Notes under the pieces: model-generated
What the model was told of the DNA's origin: nothing
Seen by the model: only the letters and a program-made list of their open reading frames with translations
The model's database searches: none
Translations under genes and position numbers: made by a program
In this document: piece after piece, positions 48,606 through 51,852 of the stretch
Position numbering within the stretch: position 1 is the first letter of the stretch
Layout of the letters: each line of letters begins with the position of its first letter
NCBI GenBank assembly: GCA_002421745.1
Contig: DISC01000003.1
Span: 75,940 to 127,791, forward strand
From: Patescibacteria group bacterium UBA6220
Lineage (GTDB): Bacteria > Patescibacteriota > Minisyncoccia > Minisyncoccales > Minisyncoccaceae
DNA length: 51,852 bases
Direction: 5' to 3'

Positions 48606-49412
48606 ATGGAAAAAGAAAAATATAATTTAACTACTGATTGCGAAAATACTTGGTGTCCCGGTTGTGGCAATTTTGGAATTTTGTCAGCTTTTAAAATGGC
48701 TGTTACTGAAATGATTGCTAACGGCTTTCCCAAAGAAAAAATCGTAGTAGTGGGTGATATCGGATGTAATTCAAAAATTGCTGATTATCTTAATTTAAAT
48801 AGTATTATTGGCTTACATGGTCGTTCTATTGCTACAGCTGAGGGAATAAAATTAGCGGACAGGGGATTAAAAGTTTTTGTGTTTGCCGGAGATGGCGCCT
48901 CTCTTGACGAGGGTGTTTCTCATTTGGTTCATGCTGCTAAAAGAAATTCCAACATTAAAGTTATTTTACATAACAATAGATTATTTGCTTTAACTACCGG
49001 ACAATTTACTGCTGTCTCTCCGCAAGGAATGAAAACTGTATCTACGCCATTTGGTAATATCGAAGAGCCTATTAATCCCTTAAAATTAATGTTAGCTTCG
49101 AGGGCTTCTTTTATTGCCAGGAGTTATTCTGCAAAACTGGAACACTTAAAAAATATTATTTTGGAGGCAGACAAACACAAAGGATTTGCCTTTATTGAAG
49201 TATTGCAGCCATGTGTTTCTTTTTTTAACACAATTCCATATTATAACGAAAAATTATATGAAACAGTTAGTGAAAAATTAGACTCAGAATTGGCTGCCTT
49301 GGAATTGATCAATCAATGGGATTATGTAGAAGCAGAAAAAATTCCTTTGGGTGTTTTTTATAAAAAAGAAAGACCTATTTTCGAAGATCAAGCTTATGAA
49401 ATTTTGGATTAA
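48606..49412 (+). CDS. korB: 2-oxoacid:ferredoxin oxidoreductase, beta subunit
   Basis: A 268-residue TPP-binding subunit. NTWCPGCGNFGILSAFKMAV contains the CxxC pair that helps bind an iron-sulfur cluster. GDIGCNSKIADYL and VFAGDGASLDEGVSHLVHAA hold the TPP GDG site, and LHNNRLFALTTGQFTAVSPQG is the substrate loop. No third ferredoxin-like subunit is present. It acts with korA. The stop is followed 4 bases later by yvcK; a possible longer yvcK start within korB is rejected. Confidence 0.93.
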   Translation: MEKEKYNLTTDCENTWCPGCGNFGILSAFKMAVTEMIANGFPKEKIVVVGDIGCNSKIADYLNLNSIIGLHGRSIATAEGIKLADRGLKVFVFAGDGASLDEGVSHLVHAAKRNSNIKVILHNNRLFALTTGQFTAVSPQGMKTVSTPFGNIEEPINPLKLMLASRASFIARSYSAKLEHLKNIILEADKHKGFAFIEVLQPCVSFFNTIPYYNEKLYETVSEKLDSELAALELINQWDYVEAEKIPLGVFYKKERPIFEDQAYEILD

Positions 49413-49416
49413 TCTC

Positions 49417-50379
49417 ATGTTTTCTATTTTTCCAAAATCAAAAAAAATAGTTTGTATCGGAGGGGGAAGTGCGATGCCCGGAGCGGTGTTGTCGGAATTA
49501 AAAAAAACATCACATTATTTAGCTGTGGTTTCTGCAGTGTTGGATTCGGGTGGTTCGGCTGGAAAATTAAGAAACGACTATCATACGATTTCATTTGGAG
49601 ATATTAGGCGCGCACTTTTGGAATTAATGGACATTCCACAAAAAAATAAAAATTATTTAAATTATCGTTTTAAAGGCGGAGAATTAGATGGGCATGTTTT
49701 GATTAATATAATGTTATCTGCCTTATATCTTAAAAAAGAAAATTATAGAATTTTTTTTGAAGAAATAAACGAATTTTTAGATGAAAGGCATGCAATCTTG
49801 CCAGCTACGATTACAAACTCACATTTGCATGCTATCTTGGAAAATGGAGAAGAAATAAAAGGAGAAACAAATATTGATATTCCAAAACACAATAGCAATT
49901 TAAGAATAAAAAATATATTTTTGGTTCCTGAGGCAAAGTCATGTCCGGTTACTTTAAGAAATTTAGCTGAGGCAGATACAATAATTATTGGTCCTGGAGA
50001 TTTATATTCTTCGCTTTTACAGACACTATTAATAAATGGAATGAGCAAGGCGATTGTAGAGAGTCCAGCCAAAAAAATACTTGTTTGCAATTTAATGACA
50101 AAAAGGGGGGAATCCAATAATTACGATGTTCAAGATTTTACAAATGAAATAGAGCGATATCTTGGCGGTTCGGTTGATTATGTGATATACAATAAAACAA
50201 TGCCGAGCCCGGAAAGGATTGCTTCTTTTCAAGTAAATCATCCGGAATTATTGGAAATGATTAAAATTCCCGAAGTTTTAGATAATAAAAAATTCATTTC
50301 CGGTGATTTGGTAGAGTCTTCTGGAGGGATTTATCACAATGCTCGTGAATTAAATAAAATAATTTTAAAATTAATTTAA
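49417..50379 (+). CDS. yvcK: YvcK/CofD-like protein (gluconeogenesis factor family)
   Basis: I start at the ATG at 49417 (MFSIFPKSKKIVCIGGGSAM, 320 residues); the frame from 49351 overlaps korB. IVCIGGGSAMPGAVLSELKK, VSAVLDSGGSAGKLRNDY, SFGDIRRALLELM and IIIGPGDLYSSLLQTLLINGM are the signature blocks of the CofD-like fold. YvcK proteins bind UDP-sugars and affect cell-wall synthesis and central carbon use; that fits the next gene, a GlmU-like enzyme. The upstream ORF ends 4 bases earlier and the next starts 1 base later. Confidence 0.9.
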   Translation: MFSIFPKSKKIVCIGGGSAMPGAVLSELKKTSHYLAVVSAVLDSGGSAGKLRNDYHTISFGDIRRALLELMDIPQKNKNYLNYRFKGGELDGHVLINIMLSALYLKKENYRIFFEEINEFLDERHAILPATITNSHLHAILENGEEIKGETNIDIPKHNSNLRIKNIFLVPEAKSCPVTLRNLAEADTIIIGPGDLYSSLLQTLLINGMSKAIVESPAKKILVCNLMTKRGESNNYDVQDFTNEIERYLGGSVDYVIYNKTMPSPERIASFQVNHPELLEMIKIPEVLDNKKFISGDLVESSGGIYHNARELNKIILKLI

Positions 50380-50380
50380 A

Positions 50381-51559
50381 ATGCAGGCCATAATTTTAGC
50401 AGCCGGAAACGGTACTCGATTTGCTCCACTTTCTTTAACTAAGCCCAAGCCGCTTTTTTCTATTTTTGGGATATCAATTTTGGAGCATAATCTTAACGAG
50501 CTTGTAGGAATCGCAGATGAGGTTTTTTTAATTGTTGGTTATGAGCAAGAGCAAATAAAAAAAGTTATCGGTGATAATTATAAAAATATAAAAATAAACT
50601 ACATTGAACAAAAAGAGCAAAATGGAACCGGAGCAGCCACAAAAATAACTTTTGACTACCTGGATGATAAATTTTTACTTTTAAATGGAGATGATTATTA
50701 TTTTCAAGAAGATATTAAAAAAGTAATAGATAGTTTTCCTTGTGTTTTGGTAAAAGAGCACGATAGCCCATCTTCTTTCGGGGTAATTTCTATAGAGAGA
50801 GACAAAGTAAAAGGATTGGAGGAAAAACCAAAAAATCCTTCAACTAATTTGGTTAATACAGGTCTGTATTATTTACCAAAAACAATTTTAGAATATGAAA
50901 TTAAAAAGTCGGGTCGGGGAGAATATGAATTTACGGACTATTTAAAGAAATTTATTGAAGAAAATGATTTAAACTTTTTAAAAGCAGAGAAATGGTTTCC
51001 AGCCTCATATCCTTGGGATGCCTTGGATGCAATGTCCGCAATTTTTAAAAGTTTAGAAAAAACAATAAAGGGAAGAGTAGAAGAGCAGGCCACTCTTAAA
51101 AATGAAGTTATTGTAGGAGAAGGAACGATAATTAAAAATGGAGCTTATATTGAAGGGCCGATATATATTGGAAAAAATTGTATCATTGGGCCTAATTGTT
51201 ATTTAAGAGAATGTTCTTCTATTGGAGACAATTGTCATATTGGGCAGTCGGTTGAAATCAAAAATTCTATTATTGGAAATAATGTAAACATAGCTCATCT
51301 GTCCTATGTTGGAGATTCCATTGTTGGAGATGATTGTAATTTAGGAGCCGGAACAATTATTGCTAACTTAAGGCATGATGATGAAACCATCAAAACAATT
51401 GTTAATAATAATATTATTGATACTAAAAGAAAAAAGTTTGGAGCTATTTTAGGTAGCGGAGTTAAAACCGGAATCAATACAATGATTTTTCCCGGTAAAA
51501 AAATATGGCCCCAAAAAACAACTTCTCCTGGAGAAAAAGTAGAAAAAGATATTAAATAA
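50381..51559 (+). CDS. Bifunctional sugar-1-phosphate nucleotidylyltransferase/acetyltransferase, GlmU-like
   Basis: A 392-residue protein. MQAIILAAGNGTRFAPLSLT, then KPKPLFSIFGISILEHNL, is the nucleotidylyltransferase active-site loop, and LLNGDDYYFQ, EEKPKNPSTNLVNTGLYYLPK and GRGEYEFTDYL follow. From about 230, hexapeptide repeats (VIVGEGTIIKNGAYIEGPIY, IGKNCIIGPNCYLRECSSIG, IGNNVNIAHLSYVGDSIVGD) form a left-handed beta helix. The APLSLTKPKPL start is closer to archaeal/RmlA-like bifunctional enzymes than to E. coli GlmU, so I give no symbol. UDP-GlcNAc synthesis is the likely role, given glmS nearby. Confidence 0.85.
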   Translation: MQAIILAAGNGTRFAPLSLTKPKPLFSIFGISILEHNLNELVGIADEVFLIVGYEQEQIKKVIGDNYKNIKINYIEQKEQNGTGAATKITFDYLDDKFLLLNGDDYYFQEDIKKVIDSFPCVLVKEHDSPSSFGVISIERDKVKGLEEKPKNPSTNLVNTGLYYLPKTILEYEIKKSGRGEYEFTDYLKKFIEENDLNFLKAEKWFPASYPWDALDAMSAIFKSLEKTIKGRVEEQATLKNEVIVGEGTIIKNGAYIEGPIYIGKNCIIGPNCYLRECSSIGDNCHIGQSVEIKNSIIGNNVNIAHLSYVGDSIVGDDCNLGAGTIIANLRHDDETIKTIVNNNIIDTKRKKFGAILGSGVKTGINTMIFPGKKIWPQKTTSPGEKVEKDIK

Positions 51560-51565
51560 AAAAAC

Positions 51566-51597
51566 AAAAGAGAGGCGAGCGGTCTCTTTTTTATTTT
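51566..51597 (+). terminator. Rho-independent terminator after the GlmU-like gene
   Basis: AAAAGAGA (51566-51573) pairs with TCTCTTTT (51583-51590), followed by TTATTTTT. Confidence 0.8.
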
Positions 51598-51600
51598 TGT

Positions 51601-51715
51601 GTCGAGAGAGAGCTTGCCTTCAGTAACTTTTGCTCTGCAAAAGCTCTTCCGGTACGGCCTCAGTTGGCATTCGAGCCTCGCTCTCATGTTGCCAACTTCC
51701 GGCTTCAAGTCTCTT
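51601..51715. other. GC-rich hairpin region between the GlmU-like gene and tRNA-Leu
   Basis: Clearly richer in G and C than its surroundings and free of a credible ORF. CTTTTGC-TCT-GCAAAAG (51627-51643) is a perfect 7-bp hairpin. AGTTGGCA (51662-51669) pairs with TGCCAACT (51690-51697) and encloses GAGC-CTC-GCTC (51673-51683). It could be a structured RNA or a repeat element; no promoter is obvious. Confidence 0.5.
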
Positions 51716-51721
51716 GGATAT

Positions 51722-51758
51722 AAAACAAAAATCAGATAGGAATAAATACCTATCTGAT
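51722..51758 (-). terminator. Terminator of tRNA-Leu
   Basis: ATCAGATAGG (51731-51740) pairs perfectly with CCTATCTGAT (51749-51758). On the minus strand it is followed by TTTTTGTTTT. It lies about 10 bases from the mature 3' end of the tRNA. Confidence 0.85.
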
Positions 51759-51768
51759 TGTTTGTCAG

Positions 51769-51852
51769 TGCCGAGGGAGAGACTTGAACTCTCACGGGGT
51801 TACCCCCATAGCATTTTGAGTGCTACGCGTCTGCCAATTCCGCCACCCCGGC
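51769..51852 (-). tRNA. tRNA-Leu, anticodon CAA
   Basis: On the minus strand the 84-base sequence begins GCCGGGGTGGCGGAATTGGC and ends CTCTCCCTCGGCA. The acceptor stem is 7 bp (GCCGGGG with CCCTCGGC, one wobble). The anticodon stem-loop is TAGCA-CTCAAAA-TGCTA, anticodon CAA, decoding UUG. A long variable arm (GGGGGTAACCCC region) marks a class II tRNA, and the T-loop holds GTTCAAGTC. CCA is not encoded. The 5' end coincides with the window edge, so its promoter is not visible. Confidence 0.96.

Noticed and set aside
51304..51795. Long minus-strand ORF (163 codons) across the GlmU-like gene end and tRNA-Leu
   Set aside because: It begins inside the tRNA (MRVQVSPSAL is a typical tRNA-derived artefact) and runs antisense through two terminators and a real gene.
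1..51852. CRISPR array
   Set aside because: No series of regularly spaced direct repeats was seen; the only tandem repeat is the two-copy 91-bp unit.

Overview
The window is AT-rich, densely packed bacterial DNA that reads with the standard code. It looks like a Candidate Phyla Radiation (Patescibacteria, Parcubacteria-like) genome. The evidence is indirect: many short proteins without recognisable families, a short ATP synthase epsilon subunit, an Elp3 homologue, an EndoQ-like PHP nuclease, GIY-YIG and DUF2341/pilin-like proteins, and very few Shine-Dalgarno sites. No 16S rRNA gene is present, so the phylum is an inference.

Layout. 1-3125: the end of an F1 ATP synthase operon (atpA partial, atpG, atpD, short atpC) with a terminator. 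3229-5677: a NIF3-like protein, a type IV pilin-like protein fused to DUF2341/LamG-like domains, and a relic of a second such C-terminus. 5674-10252: elp3 divergent from a Trm9/ALKBH8-like methyltransferase, then a LOG-like protein, a lysine-rich EF-Tu-barrel protein and an EndoQ-like nuclease. 10285-13961: mltG, then greA behind an attenuator-like structured leader, an anchored hydrolase and a flippase. 13948-14238: a frameshifted GIY-YIG ORF between 13-bp inverted repeats. 14261-18969: a small MFS protein, polX, a nucleotidyltransferase-like protein, a hydrolase and a PP-loop tRNA thiolase-like enzyme. 18938-20816 (minus): smpB-ssrA-infC-rpmI-rplT, extremely compact. 20817-21345: a gene-free, hairpin-rich stretch. 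21346-22006: two small membrane proteins. 22090-28607: argS, a DpnII-like restriction-modification pair, a PIF1-like helicase, a membrane protein, an amidohydrolase and a Cys-rich/acidic small protein. 28708-42108: phosphatase, ileS, surface and membrane proteins, glyQS, M16 peptidase, AI-2E-type permease, metG and tatD. 42149-51559: two small genes, leuS, glmS, a two-subunit 2-oxoacid:ferredoxin oxidoreductase, yvcK-like and a GlmU-like enzyme. 51560-51852: a GC-rich hairpin region and tRNA-Leu(CAA) on the minus strand.

How the genes work together. Translation dominates: five aminoacyl-tRNA synthetases, a tRNA, ribosomal proteins, IF-3, the whole trans-translation system, and two or three candidate anticodon-modification enzymes. 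GlmS and the GlmU-like enzyme feed UDP-GlcNAc synthesis, and MltG acts on peptidoglycan. The oxidoreductase plus ATP synthase suggest a reduced fermentative metabolism. The most interesting items are the smpB stop codon lying inside the ssrA acceptor stem, the putative greA attenuator, the inverted-repeat-bounded GIY-YIG element, and the Elp3/Trm9-like pair whose start codons are 2 bp apart. All assignments come from reading motifs by eye; no searches were run.
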